From: Novosphingobium fluoreni
GTDB lineage: Bacteria > Pseudomonadota > Alphaproteobacteria > Sphingomonadales > Sphingomonadaceae
Length of the DNA stretch: 64,000 bases
Direction of reading: 5' to 3'
Assembly: GCF_014196615.1 (NCBI RefSeq)
Contig: NZ_JACIDY010000007.1
Location: 1-64,000, forward strand
Numbering within the stretch: the first letter of the stretch is position 1; the number at the start of each line of letters is the position of its first letter. Below the pieces are notes generated by a model, which saw only the letters and a list, made by a program, of their open reading frames with translations, did no database searches and had not been told where the DNA came from. Of this stretch, positions 53,195 to 62,368 are shown piece after piece. The position numbers and the translations under genes are program-made.

Positions 53195-54013
53195 ATGGCC
53201 CTCTCCGGTCTCATTCGCGTCATGGAAAAGGCCGCTCGCAAGGCGGGGCAACGTCTGCGCCGTGACTTCGGCGAAGTCGAACACCTTCAGGCCTCTCGCA
53301 AGGGGCCGGCCGATTTCGTGTCCAAAGCGGACCTTGCAGCCGAACGGACGATCTGGGACGAACTGCGGGCGGCCCGGCCGGACTGGGGCTTCCTGATGGA
53401 GGAGGGCGGCGAGATCGAGGGCGATCCCGACAAGCCGCGCTTCATCGTCGATCCGCTGGATGGCACAAGCAACTTTCTCCACGGTATCCCGCATTTTGCG
53501 GTATCGATCGCGGCGCAGGAACGGCGGCTCGACGGCCAGGGCTGGGGGGATGTCACCGCCGGGGTGATCTATCAGCCAATCACGGACGAGACGTTCTGGG
53601 CTGAAAAGACCCGTGGCGCGTGGCTGCATGACCGCCGCCTGCGTGTTTCGGGCCGCCGCCATCTGGACGAGGCATTGATCGCCACCGGCATGCCGTTCGC
53701 GGGCCATGGCGACATGGCGCAATGGGTGCGCATCTATGGCGCGATCGGGCCGCAAGTGGCGGGTATCCGCCGCTTCGGCTCTGCCGCGCTGGACCTCGCC
53801 TGGGTGGCTGCCGGTCGCTACGAAGGATTCTGGGAGCAGGGGCTCAAGCCCTGGGATAGCGCGGCGGGATGCCTACTGGTGCGCGAGGCCGGTGGCTTCG
53901 TTTCGGATTTCCGAGGCCGCTCCGCGCCGATCTGCGACGCCGAAGTGCTGGCCGGGAATGACGCGCTTCATTCGCGCCTCCACAAGTTGTTGGCAGCTAG
54001 TCTGAAAGACTAA
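53195..54013 (+). CDS. Inositol monophosphatase family protein
   Basis: A 272-residue Li+-sensitive-type phosphatase of the SuhB/CysQ superfamily. The metal and substrate motifs are present: VSKADLAAERTIWDEL, FLMEEGGEIEGD, FIVDPLDGTSNFLHGIPHFAVSIA (the DPLDGT site) and the C-terminal GLKPWDSAAGCLLVREAGG. Substrate is not fixed by sequence; likely inositol phosphates, and SuhB-type members also act in rRNA antitermination. It starts 55 bp after the efp operon's end, behind a hairpin, with AAGGAA as ribosome site. A small exported-protein gene follows. Confidence 0.92.
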   Translation: MALSGLIRVMEKAARKAGQRLRRDFGEVEHLQASRKGPADFVSKADLAAERTIWDELRAARPDWGFLMEEGGEIEGDPDKPRFIVDPLDGTSNFLHGIPHFAVSIAAQERRLDGQGWGDVTAGVIYQPITDETFWAEKTRGAWLHDRRLRVSGRRHLDEALIATGMPFAGHGDMAQWVRIYGAIGPQVAGIRRFGSAALDLAWVAAGRYEGFWEQGLKPWDSAAGCLLVREAGGFVSDFRGRSAPICDAEVLAGNDALHSRLHKLLAASLKD

Positions 54014-54089
54014 TTCGGTTCGTCGTGTCATCATGAGGTCATCCGGATCGGACTGAAACAGAACGGCCCTTTCGTCGTTCGGTGCAATC

Positions 54090-54407
54090 ATGATCTCTCA
54101 GCTTGCCACGTTGTTCAGTCTTGCCACCTTCGCCAGCTTTGCCGTGTCGGCTGGTGAGGCCGCCGCGCGTTCCTCCACCACGCTTCCCGGGGATTTCGAC
54201 CTCGCCAATACGCTGTCGCGTCGAAGCGGTGATCGTGACTTCCGGCTGAGCGGACGGGACACCGCCCGTTTTCGTGATGAAAAGATCCGGCCGCAGATCA
54301 GCTACAACCCGATCGAGGGCGGCCCGTCGCTGGAACTGGGCGCATTCGGCGGCGGTCGCAAAGGCAGGCCCAAGTTGGTCCACGTCGGCGTCGACTGGAA
54401 TTTCTGA
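54090..54407 (+). CDS. Small exported hypothetical protein
   Basis: A 105-residue protein with a likely signal peptide (MISQLATLFSLATFASFAVSA, cleavage near GEAAA). The mature 80 residues are Arg/Asp/Ser-rich with no Cys and a late GGPSLELGAFGGGRKGRPKL stretch followed by LVHVGVDWNF, reminiscent of a beta strand ending in an aromatic residue. No known family. It sits 76 bp after the inositol-phosphatase gene and 52 bp before tRNA-Leu. Confidence 0.65.
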   Translation: MISQLATLFSLATFASFAVSAGEAAARSSTTLPGDFDLANTLSRRSGDRDFRLSGRDTARFRDEKIRPQISYNPIEGGPSLELGAFGGGRKGRPKLVHVGVDWNF

Positions 54408-54459
54408 GACTGCTTGAACCGAACGCAAAGCGGCGCTAAGCGACGTTTCGCTCAGGCTT

Positions 54460-54543
54460 GCCCCTGTGGTGGAATGGTAGACGCGATCGACTCAAAATCG
54501 ATTGTCGAAAGACGTGCCCGTTCGAGTCGGGCCAGGGGCACCA
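54460..54543 (+). tRNA. tRNA-Leu (anticodon CAA)
   Basis: A class II tRNA with acceptor GCCCCTG, anticodon loop CTCAAAA (CAA, for TTG codons), a long variable arm (TGTCGAAAGACGT), T-arm CCCGTTCGAGTCGGG and encoded CCA. No integrase is seen next to it. Confidence 0.95.
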
Positions 54544-54653
54544 TCATTTGTAGCAACGCGGCCCGACGCTGTCTGTGCCTGCCACCGCCATTCGCGGCAC
54601 TGCTGTAAAGCCAGCTTGTCACTTCAGCTAAATTTCCGCGTCCTGAAATGTAT

Positions 54654-54672
54654 TCGGTGTCAAAGTAACCGA
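54654..54672. promoter_or_regulatory. Inverted repeat upstream of the sugar transferase gene
   Basis: TCGGT (54654-54658) and ACCGA (54668-54672) are 9 bp apart, 69 bp upstream of the sugar transferase start. This is a possible binding site for PrsR or another regulator; no sigma-54 promoter (GG-N10-GC) is apparent in 54544-54740. Nothing else is seen in this 197-bp gap. Confidence 0.3.
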
Positions 54673-54740
54673 CATTTTACGCCTTCCCCCTAGGTAAGCT
54701 TCCCAGTCCTATTCCGGGCCCGGAAGATCGATCCTTACCG

Positions 54741-56126
54741 ATGATCCGTTTGTTCAAACATTATATCCCCCACGCGGTGGTTCTGCTGTGGCTGGTCGAT
54801 CTGGTCATGCTGGTCGCCGCCAACGAGCTGTCCTGGCGGCTTCGCGCGGATCAGATCGGTATCAGCACAGGGTTCATCACCGATCGGGCATGGGCACATA
54901 CGGGCTTCGCGGCGATGATCGTGACGGCCATGATCGCAGTGGGCGTCTATGGCCCCGATGCCTTGCGATCGATGCGATTTGCGGCGGCACGCCTGCTGGT
55001 GGCGATCTCGCTGGGCGTGATCGCCTTGTCGTTCCTGGACTTCCTGATCGGCGGGCAGACCTTCTGGCGCTCGACCCTGGCATACTCCATGGCGATCGCA
55101 TTCTGCCTGCTCATCGCCGATCGCCTGGTCTTGGGCGGCTTTCTGGGCACGTCCGCGTTCCGCCGCCGAGTGCTGGTGCTGGGGGCAGGTGCCCGGGCAC
55201 AGCGTCTGCGCGATCTGGGGGAGCGTCCCGAGAGCGGCTTCAGCATCGTCGGCTATATCGGCATGAGCGAGGCTGCCCCCGCGATCGAGGAAGCGATCCC
55301 CCGCTCCGCCATCCACAACCTGACGCGATTCGTGGAGAACCTTGGCGTCAGCGAAGTGGTGCTGGCGCTGGAAGAGCGCCGCAACGCCTTGCCGCTGAAA
55401 GACCTGTTGCGAATCAAGACCGCCGGCGTCCACGTCAACGAATTCTCCAGCTTCCTGGAGCGAGAGACCGGACGCGTCGATCTCGACACCGTCAGCCCCA
55501 GTTGGCTCATCTTTTCCGACGGCTTCTCCTCGGGCCGGATGATTTCCAGCGTCGCCAAGCGCTTGTTCGATATCGGGGCGAGCTTGCTGCTGCTGCTGCT
55601 CACCGCGCCGATCATCCTGGTTTTCGCCATCCTGGTGAAGCTGGATAGCAAGGGCCCGGCTTTTTATCGCCAGCGCCGGGTGGGTCTGTTTGGCCAGGGT
55701 TTCGATGTGATCAAGCTGCGCTCCATGCGGACCGATGCGGAGGCCGATGGCGCGAAGTGGGCCTCCAAGGACGACCCGCGCGTCACCCGCATCGGCAACT
55801 TCATCCGCAAGGTCCGGATCGATGAATTGCCGCAGACCTGGACGGTGCTGAAAGGCGAGATGAGCTTCGTCGGCCCGCGCCCCGAACGGCCCGAATTCGT
55901 CGCCGATCTTGAGGAGCAGCTGCGCTATTACGCGGAGCGGCACATGGTGAAGCCGGGGATCACCGGCTGGGCGCAGATCAATTACCCCTACGGCGCGTCG
56001 ATCGAGGATTCCCGCCATAAGCTGGAATACGATCTGTACTATGCCAAGAACTACACGCCCTTCCTCGATCTCCTGATCCTGCTGCAAACCCTGCGCGTGG
56101 TGATCTGGAGCGAAGGCGCGCGCTGA
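54741..56126 (+). CDS. PEP-CTERM-type polyprenyl glycosylphosphotransferase (sugar transferase)
   Basis: A 461-residue initiating sugar transferase of the bacterial-transferase family, subtype found in PEP-CTERM/exosortase loci. About five N-terminal membrane helices (residues 12-130) are followed by a Rossmann-like domain (RRVLVLGAGARAQRLRDLG ... GYIGMSE), a membrane helix (RLFDIGASLLLLLLTAPIILVFAILVKL) and the catalytic region with GPAFYRQRRVGLFGQGFDVIKLRSMRTDAE, RIDELPQTWTVLKGEMSFVGPRPERPEF and HMVKPGITGWAQINYPYG. It transfers a sugar phosphate to undecaprenyl phosphate to begin exopolysaccharide. The last base overlaps the prsK ATG. Confidence 0.9.
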   Translation: MIRLFKHYIPHAVVLLWLVDLVMLVAANELSWRLRADQIGISTGFITDRAWAHTGFAAMIVTAMIAVGVYGPDALRSMRFAAARLLVAISLGVIALSFLDFLIGGQTFWRSTLAYSMAIAFCLLIADRLVLGGFLGTSAFRRRVLVLGAGARAQRLRDLGERPESGFSIVGYIGMSEAAPAIEEAIPRSAIHNLTRFVENLGVSEVVLALEERRNALPLKDLLRIKTAGVHVNEFSSFLERETGRVDLDTVSPSWLIFSDGFSSGRMISSVAKRLFDIGASLLLLLLTAPIILVFAILVKLDSKGPAFYRQRRVGLFGQGFDVIKLRSMRTDAEADGAKWASKDDPRVTRIGNFIRKVRIDELPQTWTVLKGEMSFVGPRPERPEFVADLEEQLRYYAERHMVKPGITGWAQINYPYGASIEDSRHKLEYDLYYAKNYTPFLDLLILLQTLRVVIWSEGAR

Positions 56127-58252
56127 TGCATGGGCTGGCCGGTAGCACGGCAGATCTCTGGGCGACGATCGCGTTGGTGCTGCACGTCAGCGGCGCGATC
56201 GGCGCGGCCACGTTGGCAGCCTGGTTGAAGCCCCGCTTCGGCCGGCTGGGCAAGGCTGGCCATGCGACCTCGTTCGCCTTGGTGGTGACGGCGCTGTGGT
56301 CCCTGGCCGAAGCGCTCGAACTGCGCGGCAGCACTGGCGCGACCGTGCTGGAGGCGATTCGCAATCTGTCGTGGCTTCTCGTGGTCTACCGCCTGTTTGC
56401 CGACGATGGGCGGCATGACAGCCTGGCCCCGATCCGGCCCGTGCTGTTCTCGCTCGTCTTCGTGGAACTGTTGCTGCTGGGCGTCGACCTCGGGGTCGCC
56501 TGGATTTCGGCCGATCCGGGCTTGGAAAGCCTCGCCCTTGGCCTGGAGGTGATGCTGCGCCTGCTGGTGACGGTCGGGGCGCTGGTGCTGGTGCACAATC
56601 TCTATGGCGGCGCCTCACCCGACGCCCGCCTGGCGCTGCGCTGGCCCGCCGCCGCCTTGGCGAGCTTGTGGATCTTTGAGCTGAACCTCTACACCGTCGC
56701 CTATCTCTCCGGAGCCTGGCCGCGAGAGATCGCCGCCCTGCGCGGCCTGGCGACGATCGCCCTGGTTGGTTTGCTGGGGGTGGGCGCGACCCATGGGCGG
56801 GAGACCCTGCGCCTGCGGCCCTCGCGCGCGGTGACCTTCCAGACGTTCTCGTTGCTGCTGATCGGGCTTTACCTGGTGGCGATGGTCGTGATCGCGCAGT
56901 CCCTGGCCTACATGGGCGGCAATTTCGCCCGGTTGATCGAGCTGATTTTCGTCACCGTGGCGATGGCGGTGGCCTTGCTCGTCCTGCCGTCTCGCCGGTT
57001 GCGCAGTTGGCTGAAGGTGACGGTCAGCAAGCACCTTTTCCAACACCGCTATGACTATCGCGAAGAGTGGCTGCGCTTCACCCGAACGATCGGCGGCGTC
57101 GGCCCCGAAGCGCCGCCTCTGGGGGAGCGGGTCATCCAAGCGCTGGCGGATGTCACCAGCAGCCCGGCGGGCCTGCTACTGATGTGCGATGAGGAGGACG
57201 GCCCGGCGCTGGCCGCCCGCTGGAACTGGGCCAGCATCGATGGCACGGGCAATCTCGGGTCCGACCTCGCCGCTTTTCTGGAGCGCGAAAGCTTCATCGC
57301 CGACCTGGATGAGATGCGCAGCGGCAGTCATGTCGATAATGACGACGAGCGCGAAGCTCCAGCCCTGCCAGCCTGGCTGCGGGACGATAACCGGGCGTGG
57401 GCGCTGGTGCCGTTGATCCATTACGATCGCCTCGTCGCCGTTGTCGTGCTGGCCCGACCGTTGATGACGCGCAAGCTGGACTGGGAAGACTTCGATCTGC
57501 TGCGCGTGATCGGCCAGCAATTGGCGAGCTATCTGGCCGAGCATGCCAGCCAGGAAGCCTTGGCCGAAGCCGGGCGGTTCGACGATTTCAACCGGCGCAT
57601 CGCCTTCGTGATGCACGACATCAAGAACCTTGCCAGCCAGTTCAGCTTGCTGGCCCGCAATGCCGAGCTTCATGCCGAGAAGAAGGCGTTCCGGGACGAC
57701 ATGATCGTCACCTTGCGCAGCTCATCGGAAAAGCTGAACGCCTTGATCTCCCGCCTGTCCCGCTATGGCAGCGGTGGCGTCGACCGGATCGAGGGTATCC
57801 GCGCCGACGAGGTGGCCCGGGCCGTTATCGCCCGCTTCAACGGCAATCGCCAGGTCCGGCTGACCGAGTGTGAGCCGCTGCGCGCCATCGCCAGCCGACA
57901 CTCGCTGGAGCAGGTGCTGGTGCATCTGGTGCAGAATGGCCTCGACGCCAGCGGGCCGCGGAGCCCGGTTTTCCTGTCCGTTGTCGCCGAGGGGGCGGAC
58001 GCGCGGTTCGAAGTGGTCGATTCGGGCAGCGGGATGTCGCCCGAATTCATCCGCAGCCGCCTGTTCAAGCCGTTCGTCTCCACCAAGAGTGGAGGCTTTG
58101 GCATTGGCGCATTCGAAGCGCGCGAACTGGTGCGGGCGATGCGGGGCCGGCTGGACGTCGAATCGCGCGAAGGTATCGGCTCACGCTTCATCGTGCGCGT
58201 GCCGCTCCAGACCGGCGCCATCGGCGCGTCCCAGACACAAGAGGTTGCATGA
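56126..58252 (+). CDS. prsK: PEP-CTERM-system histidine kinase PrsK
   Basis: A 708-residue membrane sensor kinase. The N-terminal half has about eight membrane helices (residues 8-290). A GAF domain follows (about 330-480), then the phospho-acceptor motif VMHDIKNLASQFSLL with His497, and an ATPase domain (N-box LEQVLVHLVQNGLDASG, G1 VVDSGSGMSPEF, F/G2 STKSGGFGIGAFEARELVRAMRG). The unusual H-box (MHDIKN rather than HELRTP) is typical of the PrsK group. It is between the sugar transferase and prsR with overlaps on both sides, so the three form one operon. Confidence 0.93.
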   Translation: MHGLAGSTADLWATIALVLHVSGAIGAATLAAWLKPRFGRLGKAGHATSFALVVTALWSLAEALELRGSTGATVLEAIRNLSWLLVVYRLFADDGRHDSLAPIRPVLFSLVFVELLLLGVDLGVAWISADPGLESLALGLEVMLRLLVTVGALVLVHNLYGGASPDARLALRWPAAALASLWIFELNLYTVAYLSGAWPREIAALRGLATIALVGLLGVGATHGRETLRLRPSRAVTFQTFSLLLIGLYLVAMVVIAQSLAYMGGNFARLIELIFVTVAMAVALLVLPSRRLRSWLKVTVSKHLFQHRYDYREEWLRFTRTIGGVGPEAPPLGERVIQALADVTSSPAGLLLMCDEEDGPALAARWNWASIDGTGNLGSDLAAFLERESFIADLDEMRSGSHVDNDDEREAPALPAWLRDDNRAWALVPLIHYDRLVAVVVLARPLMTRKLDWEDFDLLRVIGQQLASYLAEHASQEALAEAGRFDDFNRRIAFVMHDIKNLASQFSLLARNAELHAEKKAFRDDMIVTLRSSSEKLNALISRLSRYGSGGVDRIEGIRADEVARAVIARFNGNRQVRLTECEPLRAIASRHSLEQVLVHLVQNGLDASGPRSPVFLSVVAEGADARFEVVDSGSGMSPEFIRSRLFKPFVSTKSGGFGIGAFEARELVRAMRGRLDVESREGIGSRFIVRVPLQTGAIGASQTQEVA

Positions 58253-59625
58253 GCAGCGAGAAGAGCGCGTCTTTGCCCAAGCTGCTGATCGTCGAGGACG
58301 ATGCGGGGCTGCAGGCCCAGTTGAAGTGGTCTTACGAGGACTTCGAGGTCCTGGTGGCCGGCGATCGTGCTTCGGCACTGGCGCTGCTGCGCGCCGAAGC
58401 TCCCGATGTCGTCACGCTCGACCTTGGCCTGCCGCCGGACCCCGACGGCACCAGCGAGGGCTTTGCCGTGCTGGACGAAATCATGGCGCTAAAGCCGGAC
58501 ACCAAGGTGATCGTAGCCTCTGGCCATGGAGCCCGCGAAAGCGCGCTGCAGGCGATCGCCCATGGCGCTTATGATTTCTATCAAAAGCCGGTCGACATCG
58601 ATGCCTTGGGGCTGATCGTCCGCCGCGCGCTTCAATTGCACAAGTTGGAGGAGGAAAACCGTCGCCTTGCCGCGCGTGTGGACAAGGAAGGCAAGGTGCT
58701 GGGCCGCCTGATCACCGGTGCGCCCGAGATGATGAAAGTGGCGCGCACGATCGAGCGAGTCGCAAACACCAAGGTCTCGGTGATGCTGCTGGGCGCCAGC
58801 GGCACCGGTAAGGAACTGCTGGCTCGCGGTCTGCACGAGGCGAGCGATCGGGCCGGGCGCGCGTTCGTGGCGATCAACTGCGCAGCGATCCCGGAGAACC
58901 TTCTCGAAAGCGAGCTATTCGGACACGAGAAGGGCGCCTTCACCGGCGCGATCAAGACCACCGAGGGCAAGATCGAGCAGGCGGCGGGCGGCACTTTGTT
59001 CCTGGACGAAGTTGGCGACATCCCGCTGCAATTGCAGGTAAAGCTGCTGCGTTTCCTGCAAGAGCGCGTGATCGAACGGATCGGCTCGCGCAGTTCCATC
59101 CCGGTCGACACGCGGATCGTCTGCGCCACGCACCAGAACCTGGAGGCGATGATCGTCGAAGGGCGCTTTCGCGAGGATCTGTACTATCGCCTGGCCGAGA
59201 TCGTAGTGCGTATTCCATCGCTGGCCGAGCGTCCAGGGGATGCCACGCTACTGGCTAAATCCTTCCTCCACCGCTTCGCCAAGGAGATGAACCCCAGCGT
59301 GCGTGGCTTCGCGGCCGATGCCCTGATCGCGATCGACAGTTGGGGCTGGCCCGGCAATGTGCGTGAACTGGAGAACCGCGTGAAGCGCGCGGTGATCATG
59401 GCGGATGAGAAACTGGTTCATGCCGCCGATCTCGATCTTGCCGCGCCGGATGATCAGGCACTTCAGGCGCTCAATCTGAAAGGCGCACGCGAACAGGCGG
59501 ATCGCAAGGTGATACGCCATGCCCTCGCACGCAGCGAAGGCAATATTTCCAGCACCGCCAAGATGCTGGGGATCAGCCGCCCGACTTTGTATGATCTGCT
59601 GAAGCAATACGATCTGCACGGCTGA
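58249..59625 (+). CDS. prsR: PEP-CTERM-box response regulator PrsR
   Basis: A 458-residue NtrC-type response regulator. The receiver domain has phospho-acceptor Asp58 in VVTLDLGLPPD. The AAA+ domain shows Walker A GASGTGKELLARGLHE, the sigma-54-contact loop ELFGHEKGAFTGAIK, Walker B GTLFLDEVGD and a sensor arginine region (GRFREDLYYRL). A C-terminal Fis-type HTH (ALARSEGNISSTAKMLGISRPTLYDLLKQYDL) completes it. With GAFTGA intact it should activate sigma-54 promoters. It overlaps prsK by 4 nt (ATGA). A hairpin near 59668-59687 lies past its end. Confidence 0.95.
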   Translation: MSSEKSASLPKLLIVEDDAGLQAQLKWSYEDFEVLVAGDRASALALLRAEAPDVVTLDLGLPPDPDGTSEGFAVLDEIMALKPDTKVIVASGHGARESALQAIAHGAYDFYQKPVDIDALGLIVRRALQLHKLEEENRRLAARVDKEGKVLGRLITGAPEMMKVARTIERVANTKVSVMLLGASGTGKELLARGLHEASDRAGRAFVAINCAAIPENLLESELFGHEKGAFTGAIKTTEGKIEQAAGGTLFLDEVGDIPLQLQVKLLRFLQERVIERIGSRSSIPVDTRIVCATHQNLEAMIVEGRFREDLYYRLAEIVVRIPSLAERPGDATLLAKSFLHRFAKEMNPSVRGFAADALIAIDSWGWPGNVRELENRVKRAVIMADEKLVHAADLDLAAPDDQALQALNLKGAREQADRKVIRHALARSEGNISSTAKMLGISRPTLYDLLKQYDLHG

Positions 59626-59667
59626 ACGCGCGGGGGCGTGACGTTCAAGCTCTACTGCTCACGTACC

Positions 59668-59687
59668 GCCGCTGCTCCCTCAGCGGC
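59668..59687. terminator. Hairpin between convergent prsR and panB
   Basis: GCCGCTG (59668-59674) pairs with CAGCGGC (59681-59687). It lies between the two convergent stops and lacks a T-run on either side, so a terminator role is only plausible. Confidence 0.4.
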
Positions 59688-59713
59688 GAGCCGCCCCTTC
59701 GTTCGGAGAGAAC

Positions 59714-60586
59714 TCAGGCCTTCGGCTGATAGGTCTGCTCCGCGCTGGGAAAGCTGCGATCGCGCACTTCGCCCGCATAAGCCGCGGCCGTCGCGCTGAT
59801 CATGCCCGCGATGTCGCCATAGCGCTTCACGAAGCGTGGCGTGCGTTCGAACATGCCCAGCATGTCCTCGGTCACCAGCACTTGCCCATCGCATTGCGCC
59901 GATGCGCCGATGCCGATCGTCGGGATCGACAGCGCCTGCGTCAAGGCGACGGCGATGGGTTCGACCACGCCTTCGATCACCACCGCGAAGGCGCCGGCCT
60001 GCGCCACCGCCTTGCCATCGGCGATGATCTTGGCTTCCTCCGCCTCGCTGCGGCCTCGCGCGGCATAGCCGCCCAGCGCATTCACTGCCTGCGGGGTCAA
60101 ACCGATATGCGCCATCACCGGAATGCCGCGCTGGGTAAGGAACGCGATCGTCTCGGCCATGGCGACGCCGCCTTCCAGCTTCACGCCCGCCGCGCCGGTT
60201 TCCGCCATGATGCGGCTCGCCGAGGTAAACGCCGCCTGCGGGCTGGCTTCATAGGAGCCGAAAGGCATGTCGACGATCACGACCGAGTGATAGCTGCCAC
60301 GCACCACGGCGGCGCCATGCGCCACCATCATGTCCAGCGTAACGGGCAGGGTAGAGGGCAGCCCGTAGATCACCTGGCCCAGGGAATCGCCCACGAGCAG
60401 CAGATCGCAATGCGGGTCCAGCAATTGGGCCTGCCGCGCCGTGTATGCAGTCAGCATCACCAGGGGATCAGCCGTGACGCCCTCCACCTTGCGGCGTTGG
60501 ATCGCGGGCACGGTCAGGCGCTTCATCGGTTGCGGAGTGGGGTTGGCGCGGCTGGTCGCGGTGTCGAGCTGGAATGTGGTAGACAT
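59714..60586 (-). CDS. panB: 3-methyl-2-oxobutanoate hydroxymethyltransferase
   Basis: A 290-residue PanB, which adds a one-carbon unit from methylenetetrahydrofolate to 2-oxoisovalerate, starting pantothenate synthesis. Conserved parts are [62 protein letters not shown] (Lys), [18 protein letters not shown] and [26 protein letters not shown]. The 2-oxoisovalerate comes from the IlvD branch encoded at 7.6-9.5 kb. Divergent from the permease gene; the intergenic region holds a perfect palindrome. Confidence 0.97.
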   Translation of the reverse strand: MSTTFQLDTATSRANPTPQPMKRLTVPAIQRRKVEGVTADPLVMLTAYTARQAQLLDPHCDLLLVGDSLGQVIYGLPSTLPVTLDMMVAHGAAVVRGSYHSVVIVDMPFGSYEASPQAAFTSASRIMAETGAAGVKLEGGVAMAETIAFLTQRGIPVMAHIGLTPQAVNALGGYAARGRSEAEEAKIIADGKAVAQAGAFAVVIEGVVEPIAVALTQALSIPTIGIGASAQCDGQVLVTEDMLGMFERTPRFVKRYGDIAGMISATAAAYAGEVRDRSFPSAEQTYQPKA

Positions 60587-60649
60587 CCGCGCCTTCTAGT
60601 CATCATGGACGCCGGACGCAAAGGCAGGGGACATATGCGCGATTGCGCT

Positions 60650-60665
60650 TGCCAAGCGCTTGGCA
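60650..60665. promoter_or_regulatory. Perfect 16-bp palindrome between panB and the permease gene
   Basis: TGCCAAGCGCTTGGCA is fully symmetric, with the AAGCGCTT core usual for LacI-family operators. It lies 64 bp from the panB start and 65 bp from the permease start, in the middle of the divergent region (60587-60730). No LacI-type regulator gene is in the window. Confidence 0.55.
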
Positions 60666-60730
60666 CTCGCTAACTTTTCTATCAGCAGCGCGCATTTTTC
60701 TTGCGCCATAAATTTTCTGGGGGTCACCGC

Positions 60731-62293
60731 ATGTTCGGTCGGGTAAAACCGTTGGATGCCATCTTGGCGACAGCGGAAAAGAAATCACTCCATCGATCGC
60801 TAGGCCCCGTGCAGCTGACGCTGCTGGGCGTGGGCGCGATCATCGGTACTGGCATCTTCGTGCTGACCGCAGCCGCCGCGCAGAAGGCAGGCCCTGGCAT
60901 GATGTGGAGCTTCGCGATCGCCGGCTTCGTCTGCGCGGTGGCGGCATTATGCTATTCCGAGCTGGCAGCGATGGTGCCGGTTTCCGGCTCGGCCTACACC
61001 TACACATATGCTGTGGTGGGCGAGACTCTGGCCTGGATGGTGGGCTGGGCACTGATCCTGGAATACGCCGTCGCCGCCTCCGCCGTGTCGGTCGGGTGGT
61101 CCGGCTACTTCATGGGCCTGCTAAAAAGCCTGACCGGCTTCGAATTACCGGCCGCGCTTTCCGCAGGGCCCGGATGGTCGCTGAGCGGGCCGGATTTCAG
61201 CCACGGCATCATCAACGTGCCCGCGATCGTCGTCGCGCTGTCCGTCACGCTGCTGCTGATGCGCGGGACCAAGGAAAGCGCCACCTTCAACGCCATTCTC
61301 GTCGCCATCAAGGTCGCAGCCCTCACCATGTTCGTCATCCTGACGATCCCAGCGATCAATGGCGAACATTTCGCACCGTTCACTCCCAACGGCTGGTTCG
61401 GCCCCGCCGGCACCAGCGGCCTTGGCGTCGTCGGTGCGGCGGCCTCGATCTTCTTTGCCTACGTTGGTTTCGATGCCGTCTCTACCGCGGCAGAGGAAAC
61501 CAAGAACCCCCAGCGCAACGTACCGATCGGCCTGATCGGCAGCCTGGCGCTTTGCACGGTCTTCTATCTGCTCGTAGCGGCGGGCGCGATCGGTGCGATC
61601 GGCGCACAGCCGACCGCGCTGGGCGTCCAGCCCGGCTCTGCCGAATTCGCGGCGCAATGCTCTGCCCTTCTGCAACAGGGCCAGACGCCGCTGGTCTGCT
61701 CCAATGAAGCGCTGGCCCATGTGCTGCGTGCGATCAATTACTCGTGGGCGGGCGATCTGATCGGTCTGGCCGCCAACCTCGCCCTGCCTTCGGTCATCCT
61801 GATGATGCTCTACGGTCAGACGCGCATTTTCTTCGTCATGGCACGCGACGGCCTGCTGCCGGAGAAACTGGCCACAGTGCATCCCAAGTGGAAGACACCG
61901 CACATCGTCACCATGATCACCGGCGTCTTCGTGGCCATCGCCGCCGCGCTTCTGCCGGTGGGTCAATTGGCCGACATTTCGAACTCGGGAACGCTGTTCG
62001 CGTTCTTCATGGTATCGTTGGCGGTGCTGATCCTGCGCGTACGCGATCCCAAGCGCGTCCGGCCATTCCGCACTCCGATCGTGTGGGTCGTTGCGCCGAT
62101 CTCGGCGCTGGGCTGCGTCGTGCTGTTCTTCAACTTGCCGACAGAGGCCATGCTGGTCCTGCCAATCTGGGGCATCCTGGGCCTGGCGATCTACTTCGCC
62201 TATGGGTACCGCAAGAGCCACGTTGGCCGCGGCATTGTCGACACGCACGAGGATGATGCCGATATCCCGGCGCCTCCCGGCACTCTGAATTGA
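60731..62293 (+). CDS. Amino acid permease, APC superfamily
   Basis: A 520-residue transporter with about twelve membrane helices. Family parts are LGPVQLTLLGVGAIIGTGIFVLTA (helix 1, Gly-rich substrate site), SFAIAGFVCAVAALCYSELAAMVPVSGSAYTYTYAVVGE, ASIFFAYVGFDAVSTAAEETKNPQRNVPIGLIGSL and GQTRIFFVMARDGLLPEKLATVHPKWKTPHIV. It is of the CAT/basic-amino-acid subgroup by pattern. A loop with two Cys (AAQCSALLQQGQTPLVCSNEALAHV) is unusual. ATG 60731 has GGGGG upstream; a longer frame at 60701 would add ten residues. Substrate not assigned. Confidence 0.9.
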   Translation: MFGRVKPLDAILATAEKKSLHRSLGPVQLTLLGVGAIIGTGIFVLTAAAAQKAGPGMMWSFAIAGFVCAVAALCYSELAAMVPVSGSAYTYTYAVVGETLAWMVGWALILEYAVAASAVSVGWSGYFMGLLKSLTGFELPAALSAGPGWSLSGPDFSHGIINVPAIVVALSVTLLLMRGTKESATFNAILVAIKVAALTMFVILTIPAINGEHFAPFTPNGWFGPAGTSGLGVVGAAASIFFAYVGFDAVSTAAEETKNPQRNVPIGLIGSLALCTVFYLLVAAGAIGAIGAQPTALGVQPGSAEFAAQCSALLQQGQTPLVCSNEALAHVLRAINYSWAGDLIGLAANLALPSVILMMLYGQTRIFFVMARDGLLPEKLATVHPKWKTPHIVTMITGVFVAIAAALLPVGQLADISNSGTLFAFFMVSLAVLILRVRDPKRVRPFRTPIVWVVAPISALGCVVLFFNLPTEAMLVLPIWGILGLAIYFAYGYRKSHVGRGIVDTHEDDADIPAPPGTLN

Positions 62294-62368
62294 CCCATCC
62301 AATCGCGATCACCACGAACTTCCACTCGGGTGATTGCGTTCTTGCAATGTTCTGATTAAGCCGTCGTC

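Noticed and set aside
54590..54620. A GGCAC/GC pattern before the sugar transferase gene as a sigma-54 promoter
   Set aside because: The GG to GC distance is 12 rather than 10 bases and the flanking bases do not fit, so it is not called a -24/-12 promoter.
54735..56087. A 450-codon leftward Gln/Asp-rich frame opposite the sugar transferase gene
   Set aside because: It mirrors a sugar transferase with all catalytic blocks; no independent evidence for expression.
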